Below, one piece after another: positions 1 to 13,372 of a stretch of 64,000 nucleotides of DNA. The position numbers and the translations under genes were made by a program. The notes beneath the pieces were generated by a model. The model saw only the letters and a program-made list of their open reading frames with translations, was not told where the DNA came from and ran no database searches. This DNA is from Gammaproteobacteria bacterium (GTDB taxonomy: Bacteria > Pseudomonadota > Gammaproteobacteria > Pseudomonadales > JAUIET01), in NCBI GenBank assembly GCA_030429735.1, contig JAUIET010000003.1:62001-126000 (forward strand), written 5' to 3'. The stretch's first letter is position 1; every line of letters starts with the position of its first letter.

Positions 1-228
1 GCCATGCGCCAACACAAGCTCGGTCATACGCGCAACGATATAGGGCTGCGAGAGGGTTTGCTCAAAGCCTATTGGCAAGGCGCAGTCTTCATAGGCTCTG
101 TGCGCCAGGGCCTCATCTAGAAATATATGCCTGGGTGTAACCCGCAAGGTATCCAGAACTTTCTCATTACTTATGCCCTGCTCACGCAAACGCTGAATCA
201 GCCTTTCGCGCGTGCGCTCAGACGTCAT
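1..228 (-). CDS. pcm: Protein-L-isoaspartate O-methyltransferase, N-terminal part (runs off the window)
   Basis: The first 76 codons of a SAM-dependent enzyme that methylates L-isoaspartyl residues so that damaged proteins can be repaired in the cytoplasm. The N-terminus reads [20 protein letters not shown], followed by the family block with [26 protein letters not shown] just before the SAM-binding core, which lies outside the window. The ATG at 228 has AAGGA about six bases upstream. A GTG ten codons earlier in frame is possible but has no better ribosome site. The gene follows truD on the same strand after 88 bases. surE, which usually sits between these two genes, is missing here. Confidence 0.93.
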   Translation of the reverse strand, partial: MTSERTRERLIQRLREQGISNEKVLDTLRVTPRHIFLDEALAHRAYEDCALPIGFEQTLSQPYIVARMTELVLAHG

Positions 229-316
229 CCCGATTCCTTTGAGGTTAATGCTATTCACTCAGCCACGGGCTCCTGTTGTTCTTTGCCGCAGCATTATACG
301 CAGCAACAGCTTATTG

Positions 317-1390
317 TTAACGCGCGGTTGCTTGCACAATTTCACGTATCAGGCTCGTTGCGTAACTACCTCGGCGCAAACCAAACTCCAATCGCAAGTC
401 CGTCCCACTTATACGCCACGATAAATCGATGGCCAGGGCCCGTAATGCTCGCCTCGCGGCGCGCATCGATACATCTTCCAGGCCGTCCACGAGCAGGGAG
501 TCATGACTCATTGCCTTGCGCTCCAGTGCCAGCGCTGCACCTTGCGGTTGCAGACCACCGTTTCCATGCAAGGGTCCAGTTGGATGCAACTCGCCTGCTA
601 TAACGCGGTTTTGCAGCGTGTCATCAAGCGGCTGACTGAACACGCTGTTACTGGCCTCCAGCTGCAAAACGTCACCATCAATGGCCCTGTTCCACAGGCC
701 GGCCTCAATACGGTCTGATAACGCGCGATTAAACAGCAAGGCACGGCTTGCCGACAGCAGAAAGCCATCTTTGCCGCGAGCCTTGAACGTGCGCTTGCGA
801 CGTTTTTTAAGCCGCTCGAACATTGAATACGCCGCCGCAATATTCGAACCATTGTAGCCAAAGCGCTGCTCGCCGAAGTAATTGGGAAAGCCACCCGTTT
901 TGATCTGCTGCAGTCGAGCTTCAAGCTCGGTAGGCGGACAGGACAACTCACAGAGATTGATACTGAAATAATTCGCACGGTGCGAGCCAATACGCAACTT
1001 CTTGCTGTGCCTTTTGCTGTCTATAACGCGCAAATTCTCTGCTTCAAGCTGAGCCCAATCCGGCGTCATGTGCACACCGCAATGCACGCTAAACCATTGC
1101 CGCGTAACGGCCCGCCGATCTTTTAAACCGCAATAGCCGATACCCGCAGAATTCACCTTTGTAAGCCGCTGCAGGGCAAGCGCAATGTCAGCCGTGTTCA
1201 GGTCCCGCTTCTCAATGTACACACAGACATGCTCACCGTGCCCATCCAACTGAAAGCCAAGGTCCTCGTGAACGATAAAGTCCTCGCATGTGGCTTTAAG
1301 ACACGCTGTTGCATCAGGAGTACCGTACGCGTATCGAAATGCTGGAATAGCGGAAGCAGTCGCTTGATCTTGCCGCGACGGATCAGACAT
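317..1390 (-). CDS. truD: tRNA pseudouridine(13) synthase TruD
   Basis: Converts uridine 13 of tRNA to pseudouridine in the cytoplasm. The 357-residue protein is of usual TruD length. The catalytic motif GLKDRRAVTRQWFS is present with the nucleophilic aspartate near residue 91, and the family block NYFGEQRFG follows near the centre. The ATG start directly abuts the ispF stop codon with no gap, so translation is probably coupled. The order ispD-ispF-truD-pcm is the conserved gammaproteobacterial one apart from the lost surE. Confidence 0.96.
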   Translation of the reverse strand: MSDPSRQDQATASAIPAFRYAYGTPDATACLKATCEDFIVHEDLGFQLDGHGEHVCVYIEKRDLNTADIALALQRLTKVNSAGIGYCGLKDRRAVTRQWFSVHCGVHMTPDWAQLEAENLRVIDSKRHSKKLRIGSHRANYFSINLCELSCPPTELEARLQQIKTGGFPNYFGEQRFGYNGSNIAAAYSMFERLKKRRKRTFKARGKDGFLLSASRALLFNRALSDRIEAGLWNRAIDGDVLQLEASNSVFSQPLDDTLQNRVIAGELHPTGPLHGNGGLQPQGAALALERKAMSHDSLLVDGLEDVSMRAARRALRALAIDLSWRISGTDLRLEFGLRRGSYATSLIREIVQATAR

Positions 1391-1882
1391 TCAAGAGGTG
1401 AGCTCTATCAAAACCACAGCATGCGCAGCCAAACCCTCACTGCGACCAAGATAGCCGAGTTTCTCGGTGGTTGTTGCTTTAACATTAATGCACTCAACGG
1501 CACATCCGCACACCGTCGCGATGCTTGTTCGCATACTGTCTTTGTGATTCTGCACCCGGGGTTGCTGAGCGACAATTGTTACGTCGGCATTCACCAATGC
1601 AAAGCCGCACTGCTGCAGCTTGTTCACGGTTTGCTTAAGCAGCTCTTTGCTATCAATCCCGCGTAATGATGGATCGCTGTCTGGGAAATGCTCACCAATA
1701 TCACCAAGGCCAGCAGCACCAAACAGCGCGTCGCATAGCGCATGCAGTACAACGTCGCCATCGGAATGCGCTTTAACGCCACGTTCGTGGGGTATAGGCA
1801 CGCCACCCAGCATCACATGGTCGCCGTCACCGTGATTGTCTTTAAATGCGTGAACGTCATAGCCATGGCCTACGCGAATCAT
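1391..1882 (-). CDS. ispF: 2-C-methyl-D-erythritol 2,4-cyclodiphosphate synthase
   Basis: Fifth step of the non-mevalonate isoprenoid pathway: forms the cyclic diphosphate and releases CMP. The start [13 protein letters not shown] carries metal ligands D9 and H11, and [15 protein letters not shown] supplies the third (H46). At 163 residues it is the standard length for this homotrimeric enzyme. It follows ispD by two bases and abuts truD. Two more genes of this pathway (ispD, dxr) and uppS lie in the same gene block. Confidence 0.97.
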   Translation of the reverse strand: MIRVGHGYDVHAFKDNHGDGDHVMLGGVPIPHERGVKAHSDGDVVLHALCDALFGAAGLGDIGEHFPDSDPSLRGIDSKELLKQTVNKLQQCGFALVNADVTIVAQQPRVQNHKDSMRTSIATVCGCAVECINVKATTTEKLGYLGRSEGLAAHAVVLIELTS

Positions 1883-1884
1883 TT

Positions 1885-2619
1885 TTACGCCTCTTTCAGC
1901 CGCTGACGCAGTGTCGCCTCAATGTAGGCAAGGTCTGCATGATAGGTTAACTTGATATTGTCACGCCGGCCAGGGTGCAACATCACCTTGTATCCCAGGC
2001 GCTCAACTGCTGAAGACTCATCACTGACCGCTACACCGGCTGCGGTGGCCGATGTTAAGGCTTCATACAATACGCCGTAACGAAACACTTGAGGGGTCTG
2101 CGCTTGATGCAATGCGTTTCTATCAACGGTTTGCTTTACATGGCCGGTGCTGTCTGCTCTTTTCAGGGTATCAACTACCGGAATACTGAGCAAACCTCCT
2201 GCGTCATGACCCTTTAGTGCCGCCAGCATCAGACCAATATCGTGCGCGGCAACACAAGGTCGCGCTGCGTCGTGAACCAGAACCCAATCCTGTGCGCCAG
2301 CACGGCCTTGTAAGGAATTCAGGCCGGCAAGAACCGAATCCGAGCGCTGGGCACCGCCGCTAACAGCGTGTATCTGTGGGTGGGATGATATTTCAAGCCT
2401 TGCCCAATACGGGTCGTTGTCCGCAATTGCCACCACGATATGTACGCCCGGACAGGCGCGCAAAATGGCATACAATGAGTGTTCTATAACACTTTTGCCA
2501 AGTATCGAAACATATTGTTTTGGTACACTTTGGCCAGACGATTTGGCTACAGGGTCGGCAAAGCGCTGCCCAAAGCCGGCGGCCGGAATGACCGCCCAGT
2601 GGCACTGATCAGTTGTCAC
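1885..2619 (-). CDS. ispD: 2-C-methyl-D-erythritol 4-phosphate cytidylyltransferase
   Basis: Transfers CMP from CTP to methylerythritol phosphate in the isoprenoid pathway. The nucleotide-binding motif [10 protein letters not shown] is at residues 11-20, and VHDAARPCV and SDESSAVE are the other conserved blocks. The 244-residue length is normal, slightly long. The start is a GTG at 2619; no ATG lies near it. Linked to ispF (2-base gap) and downstream of ftsB, the usual order. Confidence 0.96.
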   Translation of the reverse strand: MTTDQCHWAVIPAAGFGQRFADPVAKSSGQSVPKQYVSILGKSVIEHSLYAILRACPGVHIVVAIADNDPYWARLEISSHPQIHAVSGGAQRSDSVLAGLNSLQGRAGAQDWVLVHDAARPCVAAHDIGLMLAALKGHDAGGLLSIPVVDTLKRADSTGHVKQTVDRNALHQAQTPQVFRYGVLYEALTSATAAGVAVSDESSAVERLGYKVMLHPGRRDNIKLTYHADLAYIEATLRQRLKEA

Positions 2620-2651
2620 ACGTCAACCCCGGAAGGTAGTCAGAGAAAAAC

Positions 2652-2939
2652 TCAGTCTTGGGGTTCATCAACAAACAAGTAAAAGGTTTCACCGCGTTTG
2701 ATCATGCCCAGTTCCTCTCGAGCACGCTGCTCAATGGCGGAAGGGTCGTTTTTCAGACTGTAAATCTCGCGTTCGAGACGATTGTTGCGTGCACGGTGCT
2801 CAGCCACACGTTGCTGTTGCCTGTCGATTTCAGCTTTGAGGCTGTGCACATGCGCGAGGCTTCCTTCACCAACCCACAGACTGTGTTGCAGCGCCACCAG
2901 CACGGCCAGCAATACCAGACTGAAGAGTTTATCGATCAT
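2652..2939 (-). CDS. ftsB: Cell division protein FtsB
   Basis: A small bitopic division protein that bridges FtsL and FtsQ in the divisome. The 95-residue protein starts with one membrane helix (about residues 4-20) followed by a coiled coil rich in R, E and Q (about 30-65) and a short C-terminal part with the typical REELGMIKRGETFY signature. It sits between eno and ispD, the standard position. Confidence 0.95.
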   Translation of the reverse strand: MIDKLFSLVLLAVLVALQHSLWVGEGSLAHVHSLKAEIDRQQQRVAEHRARNNRLEREIYSLKNDPSAIEQRAREELGMIKRGETFYLFVDEPQD

Positions 2940-2954
2940 CCAGGAATGAATTCT

Positions 2955-4253
<1,299 letters not shown>

Positions 4254-5093
4254 TCATTCAACGTCCAGGCCATCCAGTTGTTTGACCAGTGAATCCAATT
4301 TAGCCAACTGTGCCAGAAATGGCTGCAGCTTATCCAGTGGTAACGCACACGGCCCATCGCATTTCGCCTGCGACGGGTCGGGGTGTGCTTCGAGAAACAG
4401 GCCAGCCAAACCTTGGGATATTCCGGCCTTGGCCAATTCAAATACCGCGGCCCGTCGACCATCTGCAGAATCTGCCCTGCCGCCCGGCATTTGTAAAGAA
4501 TGGGTAACATCGAAAATTACCGGGCAGTTCAATTGCTTCATTATGCCGAAACCCAGCATATCAACTACCAGGTTGTTGTAACCGAACATGGTGCCACGCT
4601 CGCAAAGTATCAGATCGGAATTACCCGCTTCCTGGCACTTTCTCATAATATGCTGCATTTCCAGCGGCGCCAGAAATTGCGCTTTCTTGATGTTTATCGG
4701 TTTGCCGGTACGCGCCATGGCAACCACCAGGTCCGTCTGGCGCGACAAAAATGCGGGCAGCTGGATAACGTCAGCTACTTCTGCAACGGCTTCAGCCTGC
4801 TCAACTTCATGCACATCGGTAATTACCGCCACAGAATACTTGCTCTTGATATCAGCAAGAATTTGCAGCCCGGATTCCATGCCAGGTCCTCGAAAAGAGT
4901 GCATGGAAGAGCGATTCGCTTTGTCGAAAGAGGCTTTGAATACGTAGGGAATGCCCAAACGCCCACAGACATCAACATAATGACTGGCAATCTCATCGGC
5001 GAGTGCGGCTGATTCCAGCACATTCATGCCACCAAAAAGAACCATCGGCAGATTGTTCGCCAGGCGAATAGAGTTGAACTCTATCGTTTTCAC
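4254..5093 (-). CDS. kdsA: 3-deoxy-8-phosphooctulonate synthase (KDO-8-P synthase)
   Basis: Condenses phosphoenolpyruvate with arabinose 5-phosphate to make KDO-8-phosphate for the lipopolysaccharide inner core. Family blocks seen are [62 protein letters not shown] and FDVTHSLQ. At 279 residues it is full length. It lies between pyrG (19-base gap) and eno (9-base gap). Its substrate PEP is the product of the neighbouring enolase. Confidence 0.97.
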   Translation of the reverse strand: MKTIEFNSIRLANNLPMVLFGGMNVLESAALADEIASHYVDVCGRLGIPYVFKASFDKANRSSMHSFRGPGMESGLQILADIKSKYSVAVITDVHEVEQAEAVAEVADVIQLPAFLSRQTDLVVAMARTGKPINIKKAQFLAPLEMQHIMRKCQEAGNSDLILCERGTMFGYNNLVVDMLGFGIMKQLNCPVIFDVTHSLQMPGGRADSADGRRAAVFELAKAGISQGLAGLFLEAHPDPSQAKCDGPCALPLDKLQPFLAQLAKLDSLVKQLDGLDVE

Positions 5094-5112
5094 TATCGCG
5101 TCTCTTCTGTTA

Positions 5113-6843
<1,731 letters not shown>

Positions 6844-6907
6844 CTACCAGAAAGCGTGGCCGGCCTCCAGAGGATTGACACACACAGCGTGTATTTTCTG
6901 CAAGTCA

Positions 6908-8215
6908 TCAACACGGTAATCGCTCCAGGCGAATATTCTCTACTTGCCAATCGTTCGACCTACTGACGCAGCGCTCACCGACGGCGACCAGTTGCTGCTG
7001 CACAAACAGCAACGGTGTTCGCTCACGCAACCAGGGCGGCACGCGGTGTTCCTGAAACCACTGTTTCAGGGGCTTGCTGCTGCGCCCGGACTCACGAACT
7101 ATTTCACCGCCGCGGCGAAATCCTACCCGCACAGAAACGTCCATCAGTGGTGGACGTGCCCAGCTAACATAAAGTCGCCCGACACCCTCAAGCGCGGCCT
7201 CAAACACCTGGTCATCACTGCCCGTTCTTTGCCAAGCCACTTCAGTAGAAGAACAAACGCGTGGTAGTTCACGTAGCAAGTACAAACGGGTATTAAACCG
7301 CCTTGCTTCTCCGCCAGACCAGCTGACCTTGGGCTGCCCATCTTGCCTGGCATCAATCAACTCGCCCATGATCGCCTTGAATGCCTTGCGTGGCATTGCA
7401 GCTATCGAGAAGTGGTCACAGGCGTGGCGCACTGCGCCGTGCACCCGTAGAGGCGGCAAGCGCATAAGGTCACTCAGGTGAAGACTGCAACCATAGATCT
7501 CTTCCCGCAAGCCGCTGGCTTTCGCATCGAGCTGTGCCAAATCCTCCAGTGTATCGGCTGTGCTTGCCAATATTTCCGCAGAATGCGCCCAATTGCCCGC
7601 AAACCCTGGCCAGCGTGCCTCCAGCAATGGCAGAACCTGGTGGCGCAGGTAGTTGCGATCCAGGTTCAAATCGTTGTTGCTATCGTCCTGGATATAGTGA
7701 AGCTGATGCTGCTCCGCGTAGTGCTGTAGCTCCGCCCGGCCGTATTTAAGCAAGGGACGCAACAGCCATGCCTCACCAAGTGCCCGCTGCTCAGGCATGC
7801 CGGATAAGCCGCGCGCACCCGCGCCCCGCAGCAAACGCAACAACATGGTTTCAATCTGATCGTCTTGGTGATGTGCCATCATCAGCACATCTCCCTTCAA
7901 TAAAACTGACTCAAATGCCAGATACCTCGCCTTCCTGGCCGCGTCTTCCAGGCCCTTGCCTTTGGCCTCGGGTGGCGCGAGCTTTACGACCGTCAATGGC
8001 ACGGTCAGCTCATCGCAGAAAGCCTGCGCATGCGACTGCCACGCATCCGAATGAGCGCTCAATTGATGATTCACGTGCACAGCGTGCAATGGCGGATGCT
8101 CTGGCAATGAGGCCAATTGGTGTAGAAGAACCGTTGAATCCAACCCGCCACTGTAGGCGATCACCCAACGCTGACTGTGCTGACAGGTCGCAATTGCCTG
8201 CAGAAACTTTTTCAA
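6908..8215 (-). CDS. tilS: tRNA(Ile)-lysidine synthase
   Basis: Attaches lysine to C34 of the tRNA-Ile that reads AUA, using ATP. The PP-loop SGGLDST is at residues 22-28; HVNHQLS, ARYLAF, AHHQDDQIET and RGAG(A)RGLSGM are the family blocks, and the C-terminal substrate-binding domain follows. Length 435 residues is normal. The start appears to be TTG at 8215, seven bases after the accA stop; there is no strong ribosome site, so translation may depend on accA. The accA-tilS-pyrG order is conserved in gammaproteobacteria. Confidence 0.95.
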   Translation of the reverse strand: MKKFLQAIATCQHSQRWVIAYSGGLDSTVLLHQLASLPEHPPLHAVHVNHQLSAHSDAWQSHAQAFCDELTVPLTVVKLAPPEAKGKGLEDAARKARYLAFESVLLKGDVLMMAHHQDDQIETMLLRLLRGAGARGLSGMPEQRALGEAWLLRPLLKYGRAELQHYAEQHQLHYIQDDSNNDLNLDRNYLRHQVLPLLEARWPGFAGNWAHSAEILASTADTLEDLAQLDAKASGLREEIYGCSLHLSDLMRLPPLRVHGAVRHACDHFSIAAMPRKAFKAIMGELIDARQDGQPKVSWSGGEARRFNTRLYLLRELPRVCSSTEVAWQRTGSDDQVFEAALEGVGRLYVSWARPPLMDVSVRVGFRRGGEIVRESGRSSKPLKQWFQEHRVPPWLRERTPLLFVQQQLVAVGERCVSRSNDWQVENIRLERLPC

Positions 8216-8222
8216 CGTCGTG

Positions 8223-9176
8223 TTAGTTGCCGATCGCCATCAAGCGGTTATAACGACGTTCAAGCAGGGCCTCCGTGTCCATCGCACACAGTGCCTCGAG
8301 TTGTCCACCGATGTGATCACCGATGCGCTGCGCCATAAGATCCACGTCACGGTGCGCACCACCCAATGGCTCTTCGATCATCTCATCGACGATGCCGAGA
8401 TCGGTCAGCACGTCAGACGTTAGCCCCATAGCTTCGGCGGCTTCGGGGGCTTTCTCGGATGTTTTCCAAATAATATTCGCACAGCCCTCGGGCGAAATCA
8501 CAAAGTAGGTAGAGTATTGCAGCATACACAAATGATCGCCCACACCGATTCCCAAAGCGCCGCCGGAACTTCCCTCACCGATCACAGTGCACAGGATGGG
8601 CGTTTTCAGGTGCGACATCACCGCCAGATTTCGCGCAATCGCTTCGCTGATACCACGTTCCTCGGAATCGATACCGGGGTACGCCCCTGGGGTGTCAATG
8701 AAGGTGAGTACCGGCAACTTAAAACGCTCGGCAAGCTCCATTAATCGCTTGGCTTTGCGGTAGCCCTCGGGTTTTGGCATGCCAAAATTACGCTGCACCT
8801 TTTCACTGACACCGCGCCCCTTCTCCTGACCAATGGCCACCACAGGCTTGCCTTGAAAGCGGGCAATACCACCGATAATTGACTTGTCGTCACCAAACTG
8901 CCGGTCGCCGTGTAACTCGTCGAATTCAGTGAACAGGCGGGAGAAATAATCTTTGCTGTACGGCCGCAGAGGGTGGCGGGCAACACGCACAATATCCCAA
9001 GGCTTCAGATTTGCGTATATTTTTTCGGTGAGCTTGCTGCTTTTTTCCTTCAGGCGAGCCACTTCGTCGCCCAGATTCACGCCGATGTCGTCGTCCTGGC
9101 TGACCAGGCTTAGCTCATCGATCTTAACTTCCAGCTCCGCAATGGGCTGCTCAAAGTCGAGATAATTAGGATTCAT
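8223..9176 (-). CDS. accA: Acetyl-CoA carboxylase carboxyltransferase subunit alpha
   Basis: Half of the carboxyltransferase that makes malonyl-CoA, the first committed step of fatty acid synthesis; the beta subunit (accD) is not in this window. Recognised by the N-terminal coiled region [16 protein letters not shown], the block RHPLRPYS, and the crotonase-like core with [18 protein letters not shown] and [11 protein letters not shown], and [11 protein letters not shown]. The 317-residue length is standard. The ATG at 9176 is clear. It is followed by tilS after seven bases. Confidence 0.97.
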   Translation of the reverse strand: MNPNYLDFEQPIAELEVKIDELSLVSQDDDIGVNLGDEVARLKEKSSKLTEKIYANLKPWDIVRVARHPLRPYSKDYFSRLFTEFDELHGDRQFGDDKSIIGGIARFQGKPVVAIGQEKGRGVSEKVQRNFGMPKPEGYRKAKRLMELAERFKLPVLTFIDTPGAYPGIDSEERGISEAIARNLAVMSHLKTPILCTVIGEGSSGGALGIGVGDHLCMLQYSTYFVISPEGCANIIWKTSEKAPEAAEAMGLTSDVLTDLGIVDEMIEEPLGGAHRDVDLMAQRIGDHIGGQLEALCAMDTEALLERRYNRLMAIGN

Positions 9177-9290
9177 TGCTGCTGCACACCGAGAAACATC
9201 ACAGGCGCCTAGTGTAACCTACTGCCGCTTTAAACGCCCACGTAAGCCATGAATGCGTGCATAATTTGTGCAGCTTTTACCTTGCCGCGC

Positions 9291-12200
9291 TTAATGAGTA
9301 TCGCCAAACTCCAGCTGTACATTGTCTGACCCATATTCTGCCCGCAGCCGCTGCAGAAACTCATCGCTGGGAGCCACTGACCATTGCGGGTCAAAGTTCA
9401 CCCGAGCTCGCGCCGTTGCCGACTGGTATTGAACACTCACGGGCACGGTGCCCCTGTCGGCCGCGCTCAGCGTACTGCGTAAATTGGCAACACTGTTGTC
9501 CGGCAGGCTGCCGGCGTGCAGGTTGATACGCACGGCTTTTGCGTAGGACTGCCGTGCCTGCAGCATGGTATCAACACCCTTTGCACGCATTTTGAAACCA
9601 TCAGTGTAGTCATCAACACTCACCACACCTTCCACGCAAATTAACGCATCCTTAACCAGCAGGTCGCGTACGCTTTGGTAGAGATCCGCGAATACAGATA
9701 CTTCTATGCGCGCCGACTTGTCATCCAACGTGATAAACGCAATGGTGTCGCCTTTCTTGCTGCGCATGGTACGCTGCGCCACCAATAGCCCCACTACCTT
9801 TTGGGCTTTGCCGTCCGGTCTCACATCGGCAATACGAACCGTATTGAACCGGGCGATCTCTGCTTGATACTCATCGATCGGATGACCACTTAAGTAAAGC
9901 CCCAGGGTTTCCTTCTCACCGGCCAGCACGTCCTTTTTTCGCCAGGGCTTAACCGAGCGAAATTCTTCATACACGTCCTGGACTTGCTTATCCATCTCAC
10001 CGAACAAATCGACCATACCGGCCACTGCATTTCGCGACTCTTGCTCAGCCGATTTCTGCGCCTTGTCCAGCGCCGCCATCAATACGGCTCGCGACTCGCC
10101 AAGGCTGTCAAACGCACCCGCTCGAATCAAGGCTTCTATGGCGCGGCGGTTTACTTTGCGAGCATCGGTTCTATTGCAAAAATCAAACAAGTCAGTAAAA
10201 GGGCCTGATTCCCTGGCAGCAATAATGCTGTCAACAGGCCCCTCGCCCAAACCTTTAATGGCACCAAGTCCATAGACAATTTGCTGCTTGTCATCCACCG
10301 TGAATGACAGCACACCAATGTTGACATCTGGCATGACCAGATCGAGGCCCATGCTGCGGCATTCCTCGATCAGAAGTACCACTTTGTCGGTGTTTTGCAT
10401 ATCAGCGGATAAAACCGCCGCCATGAATTCTGACGGGTAGTGTTGTTTTAACCAGGCAGTCTGGTAGGAGACCAGCGCATACGCGGCAGAGTGCGATTTG
10501 TTGAAGCCGTAGCCCGCAAACTTCTCCATCAGATCAAATACGTGCGTGGCCAGTTTGACATCAATGCCGTTTTGTTCCGCGCCGGAGCAGAAAATCTCTT
10601 TCTGGCGCGCCATTTCCTCCGGTTTCTTTTTGCCCATTGCCCGGCGCAACATATCCGCCTGGCCCAGTGTGTACTTCGCCATCACCTGGGCAATCTGCAT
10701 TACCTGCTCTTGATAGAGAATAACGCCGTAGGTATTTTCCAGAATCGGTTGCAGCGAGGGGTGGTCATACACCACTTTGGCGCGCCCGTGTTTTCGATTT
10801 ATAAAATCGTCCACCATACCTGACTGCAAGGGGCCAGGCCTAAACAACGCAACCAAGGCAACAATGTCTTCAAAGTTACTTGGCAGTAAACGCTTTATCA
10901 GGTCTTTCATGCCGCGCGATTCAAGCTGAAATACAGCCGTGGTCTGGGCATTCTGTAATAGCTTAAATACCTCAGCGTCATCTAACGGGATGGCATTGAT
11001 ATCAATTGAGGGTGGACCGGGCTCCTTGTTGCGATCGATAAGCTTCAGCGCCCAATCAATAATGGTTAAGGTACGCAGGCCCAAGAAGTCGAACTTGACC
11101 AGGCCTACCGATTCAACATCGTCTTTATCAAACTGGGTAACCAGCCCCCCGCCATTTTCGTCGCAATACAGCGGTGCGAAATCTGTTAATTCTGTGGGGG
11201 CAATGACCACACCACCCGCATGCTTGCCTACGTTTCGGGTAACCCCTTCCAGTTGAAAGGCCATGTCCATGATTTCGGCCACATCGTCACTTTCTTCAAC
11301 GAACTCGCGCAAGCTTTGTTCCTGCTCCATGGCCTTGCTGAGTGTCATTCCCACCTCAAAGGGAATCATCTTCGACAACTTATCGGCCAATCCATACGGT
11401 TTACCCTGCACTCTAGCAACGTCTCTAACCACCGCTTTGGCGGCCATGGTGCCAAAAGTGATGATTTGCGAGACCGCGTCGCGACCGTAGCGATCGGCAA
11501 CGTACTGAATCACCTCGTCACGGCCATCCATGCAAAAATCTACGTCAAAGTCCGGCATGGACACGCGTTCAGGGTTTAGAAAGCGCTCAAACAGCAAATC
11601 GTATTCCAGCGGGTCCAGATCGGTAATCTGCAAGGCATACGCAACGATCGACCCTGCACCAGAGCCACGGCCAGGACCCACCGGTATGCCTTGCTCTTTG
11701 GCCCAACGAATGAAATCCATTACGATTAGAAAGTAACCCGGAAACCCCATCTGGATAATTACGTCAAGCTCAAAGTCCAGCCGATCGAAATACTCCTGCC
11801 GACGGGACGCTATCTCAGGGTTCAGGCTCTGCAGTTTTTGCAGCCGTTGCTCAAGACCACGTCTGCTTTCCTCACTGAAAAACTCCTCCAGAGTACTGCC
11901 TTGCGGGATCGGGTAATCTGGAAGAAAGTACTCACCTAATTGCAAGTCCAGATTGCAGCGCTGCGCGATGGCCACTGTGTTCTCAATCGCGTCCGGTAAG
12001 TCGGAAAACAGCTCCTGCATTTCAGCCTGCGAGCGAAAATACTGTTGCTCGCTGTACACACGCGGTCGACGGGGGTCATCGAGAGTACGGCCTTCATGGA
12101 TACAGACGCGCGACTCATGCGCTTCAAAATGCTCGGCACTGATAAACCGCACGTCGTTACTTGCAACAATGGGGCAATCGAGTTCGTCTGCCAGAGCCAC

Positions 12201-12755
12201 GGCCGCTTGCAAATAGGCGTCTTCATTTTCACGATTGGTACGCTGCAACTCGACATAAAAACGATCAGGAAAAATCGCCATCCAGTTTTTCAACCGCTGT
12301 CGTGCTTCTTCAGCACGCCCGCCAACCAGAGCGCGACCAACGTCACCCTCTCGGCCACCCGAAAGCACCAGCAAACCTTCGCTGTGTTCGCTCAGCCAGC
12401 TTTCACGAATAGCGATTAATCCCCGCCGCTGCCCCTCAAGGTGTGCACGAGAAATCAGTTGGGTGAGATTTTTATAACCCGCGTTATCCATCACTATCAA
12501 GGTAAGCAGGCTGGCAGACTCTGGTTCTTGTGCGGCTTTCTCATCGTCAACAACACTCACGTCACAGGCACAAATGGGCTTTACGCCCTCGGCATGACAG
12601 GCGCGCACAAACTTGACAAGCGCGTACAGATTGAAGCGATCGCTGAGTGCAACGGCCGGCATGGCGTCGCTGGCCGCCTGTTTGGCAAGCTCCTTGACAC
12701 GCACCAGCCCATCAACCAGTGAAAACTCGGAATGGACCCTAAGGTGTACAAACAT
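9291..12755 (-). CDS. dnaE: DNA polymerase III subunit alpha
   Basis: The replicative polymerase subunit. At 1154 residues it matches the Gram-negative DnaE type. The N-terminal PHP domain begins FVHLRVHSEFSLVDGL, and the palm carries the active-site aspartates in PDFDVDFCMDGRDEV. The YGFNKSHSAAYALVSYQ region belongs to the fingers, and a helix-hairpin-helix and OB-fold region lie near the C-terminus (around EVSVFADLYQ). It starts two bases after the rnhB stop. The polymerase genes lpxB-rnhB-dnaE-accA keep the classical order. Confidence 0.98.
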   Translation of the reverse strand: MFVHLRVHSEFSLVDGLVRVKELAKQAASDAMPAVALSDRFNLYALVKFVRACHAEGVKPICACDVSVVDDEKAAQEPESASLLTLIVMDNAGYKNLTQLISRAHLEGQRRGLIAIRESWLSEHSEGLLVLSGGREGDVGRALVGGRAEEARQRLKNWMAIFPDRFYVELQRTNRENEDAYLQAAVALADELDCPIVASNDVRFISAEHFEAHESRVCIHEGRTLDDPRRPRVYSEQQYFRSQAEMQELFSDLPDAIENTVAIAQRCNLDLQLGEYFLPDYPIPQGSTLEEFFSEESRRGLEQRLQKLQSLNPEIASRRQEYFDRLDFELDVIIQMGFPGYFLIVMDFIRWAKEQGIPVGPGRGSGAGSIVAYALQITDLDPLEYDLLFERFLNPERVSMPDFDVDFCMDGRDEVIQYVADRYGRDAVSQIITFGTMAAKAVVRDVARVQGKPYGLADKLSKMIPFEVGMTLSKAMEQEQSLREFVEESDDVAEIMDMAFQLEGVTRNVGKHAGGVVIAPTELTDFAPLYCDENGGGLVTQFDKDDVESVGLVKFDFLGLRTLTIIDWALKLIDRNKEPGPPSIDINAIPLDDAEVFKLLQNAQTTAVFQLESRGMKDLIKRLLPSNFEDIVALVALFRPGPLQSGMVDDFINRKHGRAKVVYDHPSLQPILENTYGVILYQEQVMQIAQVMAKYTLGQADMLRRAMGKKKPEEMARQKEIFCSGAEQNGIDVKLATHVFDLMEKFAGYGFNKSHSAAYALVSYQTAWLKQHYPSEFMAAVLSADMQNTDKVVLLIEECRSMGLDLVMPDVNIGVLSFTVDDKQQIVYGLGAIKGLGEGPVDSIIAARESGPFTDLFDFCNRTDARKVNRRAIEALIRAGAFDSLGESRAVLMAALDKAQKSAEQESRNAVAGMVDLFGEMDKQVQDVYEEFRSVKPWRKKDVLAGEKETLGLYLSGHPIDEYQAEIARFNTVRIADVRPDGKAQKVVGLLVAQRTMRSKKGDTIAFITLDDKSARIEVSVFADLYQSVRDLLVKDALICVEGVVSVDDYTDGFKMRAKGVDTMLQARQSYAKAVRINLHAGSLPDNSVANLRSTLSAADRGTVPVSVQYQSATARARVNFDPQWSVAPSDEFLQRLRAEYGSDNVQLEFGDTH

Positions 12756-12757
12756 AG

Positions 12758-13372
12758 TCAGGCTTTGTTGTTGAGTAAGCGTTTAACCGGTCCGAAACTT
12801 GTTCTATGTATTGGCGCCGGACCATGCTCGGCCAATTGAGCCAGGTGCAGTTTAGTCGGATAGCCCTTGTGCCTGTCAAGACCATACTGCGGATACAAGT
12901 GATGCAGACGCTGCATCTCGCGATCACGGCTGACTTTGGCCAGAATGCTGGCAGCCGCAATCTCTTCCACCAGGGCGTCACCACCCACAATGGCCTGGGC
13001 ACGATAAGACCACTGCGGAAGGCGGTTGCCGTCGACCAGCACTTTGTCAAAATGAATTGTCAATGCATCAACCGCCCTGTGCATGGCCAGCATGGAAGCA
13101 TGCAATATATTTAGTTGATCAATCTCGGCAACACTGGCTGAACAGATAGCCCATCCTGCGGCGTATTCCTGAATCTGTTCGAACAGTTGTTCGCGACGCT
13201 TTTCGCTTAGCTTTTTCGAATCGTTTAGCCCGGCGATTGGCCTGTCCGGATCAAGAACAACAGCCGCCGCGAACACATCCCCAGCAAGCGGCCCGCGCCC
13301 GGCTTCGTCAGTGCCTGCAATGACCTCTGGCTCGCTATTGTTCAACGACACGCCAGGCAGGACACTAGCCAT
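12758..13372 (-). CDS. rnhB: Ribonuclease HII
   Basis: Cuts the RNA strand of RNA-DNA hybrids and removes single ribonucleotides from DNA. The metal-binding acidic residues appear in [14 protein letters not shown] and in LVDGN, and the family block [12 protein letters not shown] follows. At 204 residues it is typical. The ATG at 13372 overlaps the end of lpxB by eight bases, so translation is probably coupled. Confidence 0.96.
   Translation of the reverse strand: MASVLPGVSLNNSEPEVIAGTDEAGRGPLAGDVFAAAVVLDPDRPIAGLNDSKKLSEKRREQLFEQIQEYAAGWAICSASVAEIDQLNILHASMLAMHRAVDALTIHFDKVLVDGNRLPQWSYRAQAIVGGDALVEEIAAASILAKVSRDREMQRLHHLYPQYGLDRHKGYPTKLHLAQLAEHGPAPIHRTSFGPVKRLLNNKA

Noticed and set aside
1229-1666. 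145-codon plus-strand frame over truD/ispF
   Set aside because: Shadow of two conserved genes; no similarity to anything I know.
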